Positions 29,383 through 38,628 of a DNA stretch of 64,000 bases are shown here, one piece after another. The position numbers were made by a program, and so were the translations under genes. Each line of letters begins with the position of its first letter. The stretch's first letter is position 1. The notes below the pieces were generated by a model. It was not told the origin of the DNA, searched no databases, and was given only the letters and a program-made list of their open reading frames with translations. The stretch covers positions 178,211 through 242,210 of the forward strand of contig QCGK01000001.1 in NCBI GenBank assembly GCA_003279945.1. The letters run 5' to 3'. This DNA comes from Prochlorococcus sp. AG-388-A01. Its GTDB lineage: Bacteria > Cyanobacteriota > Cyanobacteriia > PCC-6307 > Cyanobiaceae.

Positions 29383-30627
29383 GTGGTAAGTACATTTTCT
29401 CGCAAAGATCAAAATTATAAAAATGATGATTTAAATCAACCCTCCAAAGAGGGAAGATTTGGAAAATACGGTGGTCAATATGTTCCTGAAACGCTAATGC
29501 CTGCTCTTTTTGAGCTTGAAACAGCTGCATCAAATGCATGGAACGATAAACTTTTTGTAAAAGAATTAAATCATCTTCTTAAGACTTATGTAGGCAGAGA
29601 AACACCACTTTATGAAGCCAAAAGACTGACTGAACATTACAAAACTAAACAAGCAACTCCAAGAATATGGCTCAAAAGAGAAGATTTAAATCATACTGGT
29701 GCTCACAAAATTAATAATGCCCTTGGACAAGCTTTATTAGCAATAAGAATGGGCAAAAAAAGAATAATTGCAGAAACTGGAGCAGGTCAGCATGGAGTTG
29801 CTACGGCTACTGTTTGTGCGAGATTTGGCTTGAAATGTATTATTTATATGGGTGCTGAAGACATAAAAAGACAATCCCTTAACGTCTTCAGAATGAAACT
29901 TCTAGGAGCTGAAGTAAAAGTTGTAAATTCAGGAACTGCAACACTTAAGGATGCAACTAGTGAAGCCATTAGAGATTGGGTTTCTAATGTAGAAACGACA
30001 CACTACATTTTAGGATCAGTTGCTGGTCCACACCCTTTCCCGAAGATTGTGAGAGATTTTCATGCAGTTATAGGAGAAGAAACTAAAAAACAATGTCTAG
30101 AATCGTTTGGGAATTTGCCGGACATTTTACTTGCTTGCGTAGGTGGTGGATCAAATGCAATGGGTCTTTTTCATCCTTTCGTTAAAGAAACATCTGTACG
30201 ACTAATTGGTGTTGAAGCTGCTGGAAGCGGAGTTGATACTGACAAACATGCCGCAACTATCACTAAAGGATCAGTTGGAATTTTGCATGGTTCAATGAGT
30301 CTTCTCTTACAAGATGATAATGGTCAAGTACAAGAAGCTCACTCAATAAGTGCAGGTTTAGATTACCCAGGAGTAGGGCCTGAACATAGCCATTTAAAAG
30401 ATATAGGTAGAGCTGAATATGGATCAGTCACAGATCAAGAGGCTTTAGATGCTTTAAGACTTGTTAGTGTACTGGAAGGAATTATTCCGGCACTTGAAAC
30501 GTCCCATGCCTTTGCTTGGTTGGATAAATTATGCCCTACTCTTGAAAAAGATACTCATATAGTTATCAACTGCTCTGGGAGAGGTGACAAAGATGTTAAT
30601 ACTGTTGCATCTTCATTAGATATTTAA
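29383..30627 (+). CDS. trpB: Tryptophan synthase beta chain
   Basis: Condenses indole and serine to tryptophan with PLP. The 414-residue protein starts from GTG at 29383 and has the [17 protein letters not shown] segment (26-42), PLP-lysine K109 in [29 protein letters not shown] and [11 protein letters not shown]. An N-terminal tail of about 20 residues precedes the conserved part. trpA is not adjacent. The end abuts the convergent rhodanese gene with no spacing. Confidence 0.98.
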   Translation: MVSTFSRKDQNYKNDDLNQPSKEGRFGKYGGQYVPETLMPALFELETAASNAWNDKLFVKELNHLLKTYVGRETPLYEAKRLTEHYKTKQATPRIWLKREDLNHTGAHKINNALGQALLAIRMGKKRIIAETGAGQHGVATATVCARFGLKCIIYMGAEDIKRQSLNVFRMKLLGAEVKVVNSGTATLKDATSEAIRDWVSNVETTHYILGSVAGPHPFPKIVRDFHAVIGEETKKQCLESFGNLPDILLACVGGGSNAMGLFHPFVKETSVRLIGVEAAGSGVDTDKHAATITKGSVGILHGSMSLLLQDDNGQVQEAHSISAGLDYPGVGPEHSHLKDIGRAEYGSVTDQEALDALRLVSVLEGIIPALETSHAFAWLDKLCPTLEKDTHIVINCSGRGDKDVNTVASSLDI

Positions 30628-30978
30628 TCAATACCTTGGGATTGATGGGTCAATATATCTACTCCATCCATCAATACCCTCCTCCAAATTTAATATTTCG
30701 CTCACAATATTATTATCTAAGCACCATTGACAAAAGTTATAACTTCTAATTCCTGCATGACAGCTAACAACAATTTCTCTGTCTAATAAACCAGCAAATA
30801 TTTCTTTAACGTATTCAGATGTGACTTTACTAATTGGTATATGTAAATATTCTTTTGAGAAACGAGCTAGTTCAAGCTCTGACTGTTCTCTTACATCAAT
30901 CAAAACTGGATCTTCTTTCTCAGAGAGAAACCAATCATTGAGACTAGAGGCATTTATAGATTTTGGATAATTTCCCAA
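30628..30978 (-). CDS. Single-domain rhodanese-like protein
   Basis: A 116-residue sulfurtransferase-fold protein. It shows VLIDVREQSELELARF (25-40), and the active-site loop SCHAGIRS with cysteine C73 in the catalytic position, followed by LEEGIDGWSRYIDP. The loop sequence fits persulfide-carrying rhodaneses, but the physiological acceptor is unknown. It starts with TTG at 30978. The open gap before the next gene (31068) is about 90 bases and AT-rich. Confidence 0.87.
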   Translation of the reverse strand: MGNYPKSINASSLNDWFLSEKEDPVLIDVREQSELELARFSKEYLHIPISKVTSEYVKEIFAGLLDREIVVSCHAGIRSYNFCQWCLDNNIVSEILNLEEGIDGWSRYIDPSIPRY

Positions 30979-31067
30979 TTGAGAGGATATATTATGTGTT
31001 ATTTACAATTTAATAAATTAAGTTGCAGTAGGAAATTTATTGTTAAAAATAAAAATAAACATTGATA

Positions 31068-32528
31068 ATGAAACTTAGAGTAGTAGCAATAATACTATTA
31101 TTATCTTTACTACTTTTTTTTGGTTTTAAAAAAGTTTCTGCTAATAAAAATAAGGAGCAAAGTACAAATATTGAGCAACTAAATATCTTAAAATATATTC
31201 CTGAAAAAAATAAATTATTATTTATTTCAAATTTAGATAGTTTTAATATTGTTAACAATAATGAAAAAGATAAAAATCCAAAAAATCAAGAGAAATTTAT
31301 TTTAATAAAAGATTCTATATTAGATTATTTAGGTATAGATCTAGGCAACAATAAATTAGAAGATATTTATAATAATGAACTTATAATCTCAACTTTTGAG
31401 AATAATAAAAAACTTAAAGATGATATTTTGATTATTTTTAAAATTAAGCCAGAAAAAACAATAGATGATTTATTAAATTTGCCTAATAAAATTGATCAGG
31501 TTGATCAATTAATTTCAATTAATAGAGAAAATAAAATAAATTTGCTTAACTTTATATATCGAACAGAAGATAATTATATAATTGCTGCATCAGATAAACA
31601 GTTAATCAAAAATAGTATTAACTCTAGTAATCATTTCAAAGAAAAAAAATTTGAATATGTGGGAGAACTTTCTGGACTAAAAAACGAAAAAAATATATTA
31701 TTTACAAATAAATTTTTGGAAAGCATATTTTTTAATCAAGAAATTTTTACTGAGAATAATGAGGATATTATAGCTACAACATTTGATTTAAAAAATAAAC
31801 ATTTGATTTTAAAATCATATTTGCTAAATAATAAAAAAAATCTTGATATTTATACTTACGATAAGCTAATAAATGAAGACAATAATAATGAAAATAGTAC
31901 TGAAGTTTCAATTTTTAGTGATGTAAAAAATTTTGATAAATATATTAAAACTTTAGTAAATGATTTTGAACAAAGTTTTTTTGAAGACTTTAATCATAAT
32001 GCAAATCAAAACATTTTGATTCTCAATTCAAAAAAAGATTGGCTTATTACATTTGAAAAAAATACTGAAGATCAATTTGATTTGAATACTTTGAAAAAAC
32101 TAAAAGATTTCAATAAATATACTTTGAAACAAAAGGAGGATTTTTACTCGATATATTCTAAAGATATTCTTGAAGAAAAAGACGATGAAATCAAACAATT
32201 AACTTTTGAAAATATCTATTCAATAGAATCAGGAGGTTTACAATTCATAAGTAATTATTTAATTGATAGTAAAAAACTAGAAACAATATCACAAAAATTT
32301 TTTAACCTAAAAAGTATTAAAGATAAATCTGCTTTTCTTTATGCAAAAGTTGATATAAAAGATGAAAACTTCAATAAAATTGAATATCTTTCTGATTTGG
32401 AGGATCTTAATTTTCTTATTAGAAATATTTTAAAAATATCAAATGAAGAATCTTTAGAAATCATAAGTCAATCTATTCCAGAAAAAAATCCAATTCTTTA
32501 TATAGAAAAAAGTTTAGAAATCCTATAA
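31068..32528 (+). CDS. DUF3352-like secreted or membrane-anchored protein
   Basis: A 486-residue protein with an N-terminal hydrophobic helix (about 5-22, KLRVVAIILLLSLLLFFGF) that should export or anchor it. The rest is very rich in lysine, asparagine and isoleucine. Segments such as YIPEKNKLLFISNLDSF near residue 45 and DNYIIAASDKQLIKNSI near 170 have the layout of the cyanobacterial DUF3352 family (unknown function). I use ATG at 31068; an in-frame TTG at 31062 is less likely. The match is by pattern, and the sequence is divergent and unusually AT-rich even for this window. Confidence 0.62.
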   Translation: MKLRVVAIILLLSLLLFFGFKKVSANKNKEQSTNIEQLNILKYIPEKNKLLFISNLDSFNIVNNNEKDKNPKNQEKFILIKDSILDYLGIDLGNNKLEDIYNNELIISTFENNKKLKDDILIIFKIKPEKTIDDLLNLPNKIDQVDQLISINRENKINLLNFIYRTEDNYIIAASDKQLIKNSINSSNHFKEKKFEYVGELSGLKNEKNILFTNKFLESIFFNQEIFTENNEDIIATTFDLKNKHLILKSYLLNNKKNLDIYTYDKLINEDNNNENSTEVSIFSDVKNFDKYIKTLVNDFEQSFFEDFNHNANQNILILNSKKDWLITFEKNTEDQFDLNTLKKLKDFNKYTLKQKEDFYSIYSKDILEEKDDEIKQLTFENIYSIESGGLQFISNYLIDSKKLETISQKFFNLKSIKDKSAFLYAKVDIKDENFNKIEYLSDLEDLNFLIRNILKISNEESLEIISQSIPEKNPILYIEKSLEIL

Positions 32529-32530
32529 TA

Positions 32531-32590
32531 AAGTTATTCAAACAAACTTCAAACGCAATAATTTAAGATTTTTTTTGAAGTTAATAACTT
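32531..32590 (+). repeat. Long imperfect hairpin between the DUF3352-like gene and gltA
   Basis: AAGTTATT (32531-32538) pairs with AATAACTT (32583-32590), and AACTTCAAA (32545-32553) pairs with TTTGAAGTT (32574-32582), giving 17 pairs with one six-base bulge and a 20-base loop. It lies three bases past the upstream stop codon. No T-run follows on the plus strand, so it may stabilise the 3' end or slow transcription rather than end it. Confidence 0.45.
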
Positions 32591-32653
32591 ATGGTTAATT
32601 AAAAATTATTTGACTATCTTTAATCTATAAGTATTTAACATTGAATTAAGCAA

Positions 32654-33799
32654 TTGGATAGCAACAAACTAATTTTAAAACCAGGATTAGAGGGTGTCCC
32701 AGTTACTAATTCATCTATCTGTGATATTGACGGAAACAAAGGTAAATTATTGTACAGAGGCTACTCCATTGAGGAACTATCCAAAAAAAGTAGTTTTCTA
32801 GAAACAGCTTACCTATTAATTTGGGGTGAATTGCCTACAGCTATTCAACTAAGAGATTTTGAACAAGAAGTTCAGATGCATCGCAGATTAAGTTTTAGAG
32901 TCCGAGATATGATGAAATGCTTCCCTGCGACAGGTCATCCGATGGATGCCCTTCAATCAAGTGCGGCTTCTTTAGGGCTTTTCTATTCACGTAGAGCAAT
33001 AGATGATCCTAATTACATCTACAACGCAGTGATAAGACTAATAGCAAAAATACCAACTATGATAGCTGCGTTTCAACTTATTAGAAAAGGACAAGACCCA
33101 ATTCAACCTAGAGATGATTTAACTTACTCATCAAATTTTCTTTACATGCTGACTGAAAAAGAACAAGATCCTATAGCTGCAAAAGTTTTTGATAGGTGTT
33201 TAATTCTTCATGCCGAGCATAGTTTAAACGCAAGTACATTTAGCGCTAGAGTAACTGCAAGTACTCTTACAGACCCATATGCTGTCATCGCTTCTGCAGT
33301 AGGGACCCTGGCTGGCCCACTGCATGGAGGAGCAAATGAAGATGTGATTGCAATGTTAGAAGAGATCAAAACCCCAGAAAATGCTGCTTCTTTTTTGGAT
33401 AACGCGATAAAAAATAAAAGTAAGATAATGGGCTTCGGTCATAGAGAATATAAAGTCAAAGATCCAAGAGCAATAATTCTTCAAAAACTGGCAGAAGAGC
33501 TTTTTATTAGATTTGGGGCAGATGAAATGTATGAAGTTGCTAAATCATTAGAGGCAGAGGCAATACCAAGACTTGGTCCTAAAGGTATATTCCCTAACGT
33601 AGACTTTTATTCTGGTCTTGTTTATAGAAAACTTGGTATTCCTCGTGATTTATTTACTCCAATTTTTGCCATATCTAGAGTTGCTGGTTGGTTAGCTCAT
33701 TGGAGAGAGCAACTTGGAGCGAATAGAATTTTTAGACCATCGCAAATCTATACTGGTTCAGCGCCAAGAGATTGGATAAGCCTAGAAAATAGAGAATAA
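32654..33799 (+). CDS. gltA: Citrate synthase
   Basis: Condenses acetyl-CoA and oxaloacetate, feeding 2-oxoglutarate for nitrogen assimilation in a cyanobacterial TCA route. The 381-residue protein has HAEHSLNASTF and GFGHREYKVKDPR, carrying the two catalytic histidines, and FPNVDFYSG with the catalytic aspartate. The length fits the shorter bacterial type II-like enzymes. The start is TTG at 32654, with the conserved KPGLEGVPV beginning at about residue 8. Its operon partners are unclear; the ndhA run starts 77 bases downstream. Confidence 0.96.
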   Translation: MDSNKLILKPGLEGVPVTNSSICDIDGNKGKLLYRGYSIEELSKKSSFLETAYLLIWGELPTAIQLRDFEQEVQMHRRLSFRVRDMMKCFPATGHPMDALQSSAASLGLFYSRRAIDDPNYIYNAVIRLIAKIPTMIAAFQLIRKGQDPIQPRDDLTYSSNFLYMLTEKEQDPIAAKVFDRCLILHAEHSLNASTFSARVTASTLTDPYAVIASAVGTLAGPLHGGANEDVIAMLEEIKTPENAASFLDNAIKNKSKIMGFGHREYKVKDPRAIILQKLAEELFIRFGADEMYEVAKSLEAEAIPRLGPKGIFPNVDFYSGLVYRKLGIPRDLFTPIFAISRVAGWLAHWREQLGANRIFRPSQIYTGSAPRDWISLENRE

Positions 33800-33825
33800 T
33801 ATTTGCAGCTTTTCATATAAAAACA

Positions 33826-33840
33826 CACATATTGTATGTG
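33826..33840. repeat. Inverted repeat upstream of ndhA
   Basis: CACATA-TTG-TATGTG is a perfect six-pair inverted repeat between gltA and ndhA, 36 bases before the ndhA start. No T-run follows on the plus strand. It could be an operator or a 3'-end hairpin; nothing decides between these. Confidence 0.3.
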
Positions 33841-33876
33841 AAGAGTTAATGTATTAAATAAATAACTTAAAAAATT

Positions 33877-34995
33877 TTGGAATACGGATTAGATCTCGAA
33901 TATAGTTTTAATGAATTTTTAAAAGGGTTTGGCGTTTCTAGTGAAATCGCTCATATAATTTGGCTCCCTCTACCTATGCTTTTGGTTTTAGTAGCGGCAG
34001 TTGTTGGCGTTTTAGTAACAGTTTGGCTTGAAAGAAAAATATCTGCTGCTGCTCAACAAAGAATTGGCCCCGAATATGCAGGAGCGCTTGGCGTCCTCCA
34101 ACCAATTGCAGATGGTCTTAAGTTACTTGTCAAAGAGGATATTATTCCTGCTAAAGCGGATGGAATTCTTTTCACTGCAGGACCTATATTAGTTCTTGTT
34201 CCCGTAATTCTCTCCTGGCTAATTGTTCCTTTTGGACAAAACCTTCTAATAAGTAACGTTGGTATTGGAATTTTCTTATGGATCGCTTTAAGCAGTATTC
34301 AGCCAATTGGACTTCTTATGAGCGGATATGCATCAAATAATAAATATTCATTATTGGGAGGATTGAGAGCAGCAGCCCAATCAATAAGTTATGAAATACC
34401 CTTAGCTTTATCTGTACTGGCTATCGTACTAATGACAAATTCTTTAAGCACTATTGACATTGTTAATCAACAAAGTGGTGCTGGAATCCTAAGTTGGAAT
34501 ATTTGGAGACAACCAATTGGTTTTATTGTCTTTTGGATTTGTGCTCTTGCAGAATGTGAAAGACTTCCATTTGACTTACCTGAAGCTGAAGAAGAATTAG
34601 TTGCAGGATATCAAACTGAATATGCAGGGATGAAATTCGCATTGTTCTACCTTGGTAGTTACATTAATTTAATCCTTTCAGCATTATTGGTATCAATACT
34701 TTATTTAGGAGGATGGGGTTTTCCTATTCCAGTTGAATTAATAGCTAAGTTTCTTAATTTGCCCATTAATGCACCTCTCATTCAGGTTTTTACCGCGTCA
34801 TTAGGAATTGTAATGACTGTATTGAAAGCGTATCTTTTAGTTTTCATTGCAATACTATTACGTTGGACAACTCCTAGAGTAAGAATAGATCAACTTTTAG
34901 ATCTAGGATGGAAGTTTCTTCTTCCAATTTCTCTTGCTAATCTTTTGATAACTGCAGGTTTAAAACTTGCTTTTCCGCAATTCTTTGGTGGTTAA
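33877..34995 (+). CDS. ndhA: NAD(P)H-quinone oxidoreductase subunit A-type membrane subunit (NdhA/NuoH)
   Basis: The membrane subunit that links the hydrophilic arm to the membrane arm of photosynthetic NDH-1 and lines the quinone cavity. The 372-residue protein has about eight hydrophobic helices, with [45 protein letters not shown] and [12 protein letters not shown], which are diagnostic for NdhA. The start is TTG at 33877. It heads a same-strand run ndhA-ndhI-ndhG-ndhE, with 69 bases before ndhI. Confidence 0.97.
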   Translation: MEYGLDLEYSFNEFLKGFGVSSEIAHIIWLPLPMLLVLVAAVVGVLVTVWLERKISAAAQQRIGPEYAGALGVLQPIADGLKLLVKEDIIPAKADGILFTAGPILVLVPVILSWLIVPFGQNLLISNVGIGIFLWIALSSIQPIGLLMSGYASNNKYSLLGGLRAAAQSISYEIPLALSVLAIVLMTNSLSTIDIVNQQSGAGILSWNIWRQPIGFIVFWICALAECERLPFDLPEAEEELVAGYQTEYAGMKFALFYLGSYINLILSALLVSILYLGGWGFPIPVELIAKFLNLPINAPLIQVFTASLGIVMTVLKAYLLVFIAILLRWTTPRVRIDQLLDLGWKFLLPISLANLLITAGLKLAFPQFFGG

Positions 34996-35064
34996 ATTTA
35001 AGTAGAAATACTTTAATTTAAAATTAATCTACTAAAATAAATTAAACTAAGTAAATTCTTCAAA

Positions 35065-35691
35065 ATGAAAAATTTTCTTCAACAAATAAATAGCTATATC
35101 AATGAAGCATTTAATGCTGGCAAATATTTATACGATGGCTTATCAGTAACCTTTGATCATCTTCGAAGAAGACCTGTCACTGTCCAATATCCATACGAAA
35201 AACTAATTCCCTCTGAAAGATATAGAGGAAGAATACATTATGAATTCGATAAATGTATAGCTTGTGAAGTTTGTGTAAGAGTATGTCCCATAAACCTACC
35301 AGTAGTTGATTGGGTGATGAATAAAGAAACTAAAAAAAAGGAACTTAGAAATTATTCAATAGATTTTGGAGTATGTATATTTTGCGGAAATTGTGTTGAA
35401 TATTGCCCAACTAATTGCCTATCAATGACTGAAGAATATGAATTAGCTACTTTCGACAGACACAATCTAAATTTTGATAATGTCGCACTTGGTAGACTAC
35501 CTACAAACGTCACAACAGATCCTACAGTAAAACCACTAAGAGAACTTGCCTACCTTCCTAAAGGCATCATGGATCCTCATGAAATCCCAGATTCAAATAC
35601 CAGAGTTGGTAAATTACCTGAAGAAGTCTATGATTGGATGAAACCAGATTCCAATGAAAATAAAGATAAAGTTTCTAATCCAAACAATTAA
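35065..35691 (+). CDS. ndhI: NAD(P)H-quinone oxidoreductase subunit I (2x[4Fe-4S])
   Basis: An iron-sulfur subunit of NDH-1 that passes electrons toward the quinone site. The 208-residue protein carries two CxxCxxCxxxCP clusters, [12 protein letters not shown] and [13 protein letters not shown] conserved leader with [15 protein letters not shown] precedes them, and a charged C-terminal tail follows. Start ATG at 35065. ndhG begins 13 bases after its stop. Confidence 0.98.
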   Translation: MKNFLQQINSYINEAFNAGKYLYDGLSVTFDHLRRRPVTVQYPYEKLIPSERYRGRIHYEFDKCIACEVCVRVCPINLPVVDWVMNKETKKKELRNYSIDFGVCIFCGNCVEYCPTNCLSMTEEYELATFDRHNLNFDNVALGRLPTNVTTDPTVKPLRELAYLPKGIMDPHEIPDSNTRVGKLPEEVYDWMKPDSNENKDKVSNPNN

Positions 35692-35704
35692 TTTCTATTA
35701 ATTT

Positions 35705-36304
35705 ATGTCCATTGCAATAACAACTCAAATCATTTGTTTTACAGTTTTATCTTTAGTGGTAATTATTGGAGCACTTGGTGTTGTATTGCTAGAAAGTATT
35801 GTTTACTCAGCCTTTCTTCTAGGAGGAGTTTTCATGAGTGTTGCAGGATTATATCTTCTTTTAAATGCAAGTTTTGTTGCTGCTGCGCAAGTTTTAGTTT
35901 ATGTAGGTGCAGTGAATGTATTAATAATTTTTGCCATAATGCTTGTTAATAAAAAAGAAGATTTAAAGCCCATCAATGACATTAAATCGAGAACAATCTT
36001 ATCAACTACGATATGTTTAACTCTACTCAGTCTATTAATAAGAGTTGACCTGACCAACGTATGGAGTCTATCAAGCCCTCAAAACTCTATAAGAGAAGAT
36101 TCTACTATTAGGATTGGAGAACATTTATTTAGTGATTATTTACTGCCATTTGAATTAGCTTCAGTTTTACTTTTAATGGCGATGATTGGGGCTATTGTTT
36201 TAGCTAGAAGAGATGTAATGAACAAAGATATTTCCACTGGACTGCCAGTTGATCAAGAGTTAATTGAAAAATCATCAGAACCGTTACTTACCAACAAAAA
36301 TTAG
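35705..36304 (+). CDS. ndhG: NAD(P)H-quinone oxidoreductase subunit 6 (NdhG)
   Basis: A membrane-arm subunit of NDH-1. The 199-residue protein has about five hydrophobic helices; the segment NASFVAAAQVLVYVGAVNVLI (split here as in the family's helix 3, near residue 53-73) is the signature. A soluble loop with serine/asparagine residues sits before the last helix. It is in the ndhA-I-G-E run, 13 bases after ndhI and 15 before ndhE. Confidence 0.96.
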   Translation: MSIAITTQIICFTVLSLVVIIGALGVVLLESIVYSAFLLGGVFMSVAGLYLLLNASFVAAAQVLVYVGAVNVLIIFAIMLVNKKEDLKPINDIKSRTILSTTICLTLLSLLIRVDLTNVWSLSSPQNSIREDSTIRIGEHLFSDYLLPFELASVLLLMAMIGAIVLARRDVMNKDISTGLPVDQELIEKSSEPLLTNKN

Positions 36305-36319
36305 CCTATCAACTTTCTT

Positions 36320-36643
36320 ATGATAAATTTAGAGTCGATTCCTATCCAAGCTTTTTTAATAGTATCTTCAATACTATTTTGCATAGGTATTTGGGGATTA
36401 TTAAATAGCAGAAATGCAGTTAGAGTTCTTATGAGCATTGAATTAATGCTCAATGCTGTAAACATAAACTTGATGGCATTTTCTTCTTATATTGATAATA
36501 ATTTAATCCAAGGACAAGTTTTCACAATTTTTGTTATCACAGTTGCTGCTGCAGAAGCAGCCGTTGGTTTAGCTATATTGCTATCTCTTTACAGAAATAG
36601 AGTGACTGTAGATATGGAAAGTTTCAATTTATTAAAATGGTAA
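36320..36643 (+). CDS. ndhE: NAD(P)H-quinone oxidoreductase subunit 4L (NdhE)
   Basis: The small three-helix membrane subunit of NDH-1. The 107-residue protein shows RNAVRVLMSIELMLNAVN, with the conserved buried glutamate (about residue 42), and ITVAAAEAAVGLAIL, with the second conserved glutamate, both typical of NdhE/NuoK proton-channel residues. It ends nine bases before nadK, so nadK is probably on the same transcript. Confidence 0.97.
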   Translation: MINLESIPIQAFLIVSSILFCIGIWGLLNSRNAVRVLMSIELMLNAVNINLMAFSSYIDNNLIQGQVFTIFVITVAAAEAAVGLAILLSLYRNRVTVDMESFNLLKW

Positions 36644-36652
36644 AAGCATTAA

Positions 36653-37564
36653 ATGAAACTTTCATTAGGGCTAATTATATATCGTTCAGATAGTCCTATA
36701 GCTCTAGAGGCTTCTAAATTCTGTGAAGAAGTCCTCAAAGCCAAAAACATAAAATCAAACAGGATTGAAAGCGATTTTCATAAAGATGAAATTGAAAAAT
36801 ATCTTTGCAATTCAGATTTACAACCTGATATTGGCATAGTTCTTGGAGGGGATGGAACCTTCCTAAAATGTGCAAATGCATTAGCGGATTATAATATTCC
36901 TTTATTGAGCATTAATATTGGAGGTAATTTAGGGTTTCTTACTCAAGAAAAAAATTTTTTATTTGACAAATCTTTTATTGAAATCCTTGAAACCGAAGAA
37001 TATATAATGGATTTTCGTAATAGATTAAATTGTAATGTTTGCATTAGTGGGGCAAATCCTGACAAAAATATTATAAAAAGCTATGACGCTTTAAATGATT
37101 TTTATTTTAAATCTGTTGAAGAGGATATTTCTCCTACCAATCAAATTCAAATTGAAATAGATAACGAGAAGGTGAATGAATATAAAGGTGATGGATTGAT
37201 TATATCTACATCTACTGGTTCAACCGCATACTCAATGGCTGCAGGTGGCCCAATTGTACATCCTAATGTAGATGCAATGATAATTAACCCTATATGTCCA
37301 ATGAGTTTAGCTAGTAGACCAATCGTTATACCTAATACCAGTAAGGTAATTATTAAACCAGTAAAAAAAAGCAAAGGGGCAATAAAGTTATGGAGAGACG
37401 GTTCAAAATGTATGACAATAAAGGAAGATTATTATTGTGAGATTAAAAAAGGTAAATCACCCTGCAAAATAATAAGGTTTAAAAAGAGCACTAACTATTA
37501 CAATACCCTAACAAAAAAACTAGATTGGAAAGGAGATTTATCTCTAAAAAATCAAAAAAATTAA
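36653..37564 (+). CDS. nadK: NAD kinase
   Basis: Phosphorylates NAD to NADP, the electron acceptor of photosynthesis. The 303-residue protein has the GGDGT motif in [15 protein letters not shown] near residue 64, the NE/D region replaced here by NDFYFKS, and [19 protein letters not shown] near 180. The gene follows ndhE by nine bases and is followed directly by the CYTH gene with no spacing. Cyanobacteria often have two NAD kinases; which paralogue this is cannot be said. Confidence 0.94.
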   Translation: MKLSLGLIIYRSDSPIALEASKFCEEVLKAKNIKSNRIESDFHKDEIEKYLCNSDLQPDIGIVLGGDGTFLKCANALADYNIPLLSINIGGNLGFLTQEKNFLFDKSFIEILETEEYIMDFRNRLNCNVCISGANPDKNIIKSYDALNDFYFKSVEEDISPTNQIQIEIDNEKVNEYKGDGLIISTSTGSTAYSMAAGGPIVHPNVDAMIINPICPMSLASRPIVIPNTSKVIIKPVKKSKGAIKLWRDGSKCMTIKEDYYCEIKKGKSPCKIIRFKKSTNYYNTLTKKLDWKGDLSLKNQKN

Positions 37565-38032
37565 ATGGGCTTAGAAATAGAAAGACGATTTCTTATAAAA
37601 AATGATAATTGGAAAGAATTCATCACTAAAAAGATTTTTATTGAACAAGGATATCTAACAAAAAGTTTAGATGATTGGATTATTAGGATAAGGTTTACAG
37701 GCAAAGACTTTAAAATTGCACTCAAAAAACATATCGAAAGCTTTACTAACTTCGAATTTGAATACTCCATCCCCAGAAAGGATGGTGAAACAATAATGTC
37801 AAATCTTTCAAATACAATAAAAAAAGAAAGATTTTTTTTAGAAATTGAAAAAAAATCTTGGATTGTAGATTGCTTTAAAGAAAATAATTATCCACTTGAA
37901 ATTGCCGAAATCGAGCTCTCTAGGGAAGATGAAGATTTTAGTCTCCCATCATTCATATCAAAAGAAATAACTGGAGTAACACATTACTCTAATTTCAATC
38001 TTAATAACAAACCTTTTTCAGAATGGAAGTAG
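37565..38032 (+). CDS. CYTH/triphosphatase-fold protein
   Basis: A 155-residue CYTH-domain protein (inorganic triphosphatase / class IV adenylate cyclase fold). The N-terminal motif is EIERR (4-8), where the classic ExExK has arginine instead of lysine; many charged strands follow, with EIAEIELSRED near 117 and FSEWK at the end. Members hydrolyse triphosphate or polyphosphate; the substrate here is unknown. It starts directly after the nadK stop codon. Confidence 0.85.
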   Translation: MGLEIERRFLIKNDNWKEFITKKIFIEQGYLTKSLDDWIIRIRFTGKDFKIALKKHIESFTNFEFEYSIPRKDGETIMSNLSNTIKKERFFLEIEKKSWIVDCFKENNYPLEIAEIELSREDEDFSLPSFISKEITGVTHYSNFNLNNKPFSEWK

Positions 38033-38124
38033 AAATATTTGACAACTCTCGAAAATAACTAGTCAAAGGAACCACCTATCCTTTATATTTTCTTTATATT
38101 TCAGTAAAAGATTTTTTTCCTCAA

Positions 38125-38277
38125 ATGTATGGTCTCTACGACAAGGAAGGAATTTTAAGATTTGTTGATTCAGACAAAGATGCCTGCATAGCGTATGCTG
38201 AACTTTTCGAATTAGGTTCTACAAATTATTGTTTACTGGATTTAGAGAAAGATACAAAAAAAGGGAAAGAGCACTAA
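38125..38277 (+). CDS. Small conserved-looking protein of unknown function (50 aa)
   Basis: An ATG-to-TAA frame of 50 codons that fills the gap between the CYTH gene and the PedR-like gene. The product is acidic then lysine-rich: MYGLYDKEGILRFVDS near the start, ACIAYAELFELGS in the middle, KDTKKGKEH at the end, with no membrane segment or known motif. Frame and composition look like coding sequence (aspartate/glutamate/lysine balance, no rare stop-near codons). It overlaps the convergent regulator gene by four bases, like several other gene ends here. I do not recognise the family. Confidence 0.62.
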   Translation: MYGLYDKEGILRFVDSDKDACIAYAELFELGSTNYCLLDLEKDTKKGKEH

Positions 38278-38552
38278 TCTTGATCAGAGTCTGGAAGAGA
38301 ACAGCAATTAAATCCATCTCTACAAATCTTTCCATTATCCATTGCCCAATTCAAAAGTGCTACCCTGTTTTTAGAACCTGTTTTTGTAAACATATTACTT
38401 ACATGATTATCAACAGTTCTTTTACTGATAGTAAGTTTGACTGCGATTTCTTGATTTGTAAGCCCATCAGCTACGAGATCAATGATTTCCATCTCTCTTG
38501 TTGAGAGACCCATCATATCAATGTTGTTTACTTCTTCATCAACCATTTGCAT
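38274..38552 (-). CDS. pedR: Small LuxR-type DNA-binding regulator, PedR-like
   Basis: A 92-residue protein that is little more than a LuxR helix-turn-helix: LSTREMEIIDLVADGLTNQEIA (16-37 in outline) and TVDNHVSNMFTKTG. It has no receiver domain. Its C-terminus carries three cysteines, C77, C83 and C84. This matches PedR of Synechocystis, a small LuxR protein that senses photosynthetic electron flow through thioredoxin-linked disulfides. PedR orthology and redox control are inferences from size, domain and cysteine position. ATG at 38552, with an alternative ATG two codons later. Confidence 0.78.
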   Translation of the reverse strand: MQMVDEEVNNIDMMGLSTREMEIIDLVADGLTNQEIAVKLTISKRTVDNHVSNMFTKTGSKNRVALLNWAMDNGKICRDGFNCCSLPDSDQD

Positions 38553-38628
38553 TTAAACAGTTCCTTTTTTATATTAATTAAGTTTAGCAATCTCACTACA
38601 CTTGTTAACCAATTAGGAAACAAAGCAA

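Noticed and set aside
30627..30646. ATCAAT-ACCTTGGG-ATTGAT inverted repeat at the trpB/rhodanese junction as a terminator.
   Set aside because: No T-run follows on either strand, and it lies within the convergent gene end.
38229..38504. A long open frame on the plus strand opposite the PedR-like gene.
   Set aside because: It lies antisense to a clear LuxR helix-turn-helix gene, has a mixed cysteine-rich composition unlike real proteins, and begins inside the 50-codon gene in another frame.
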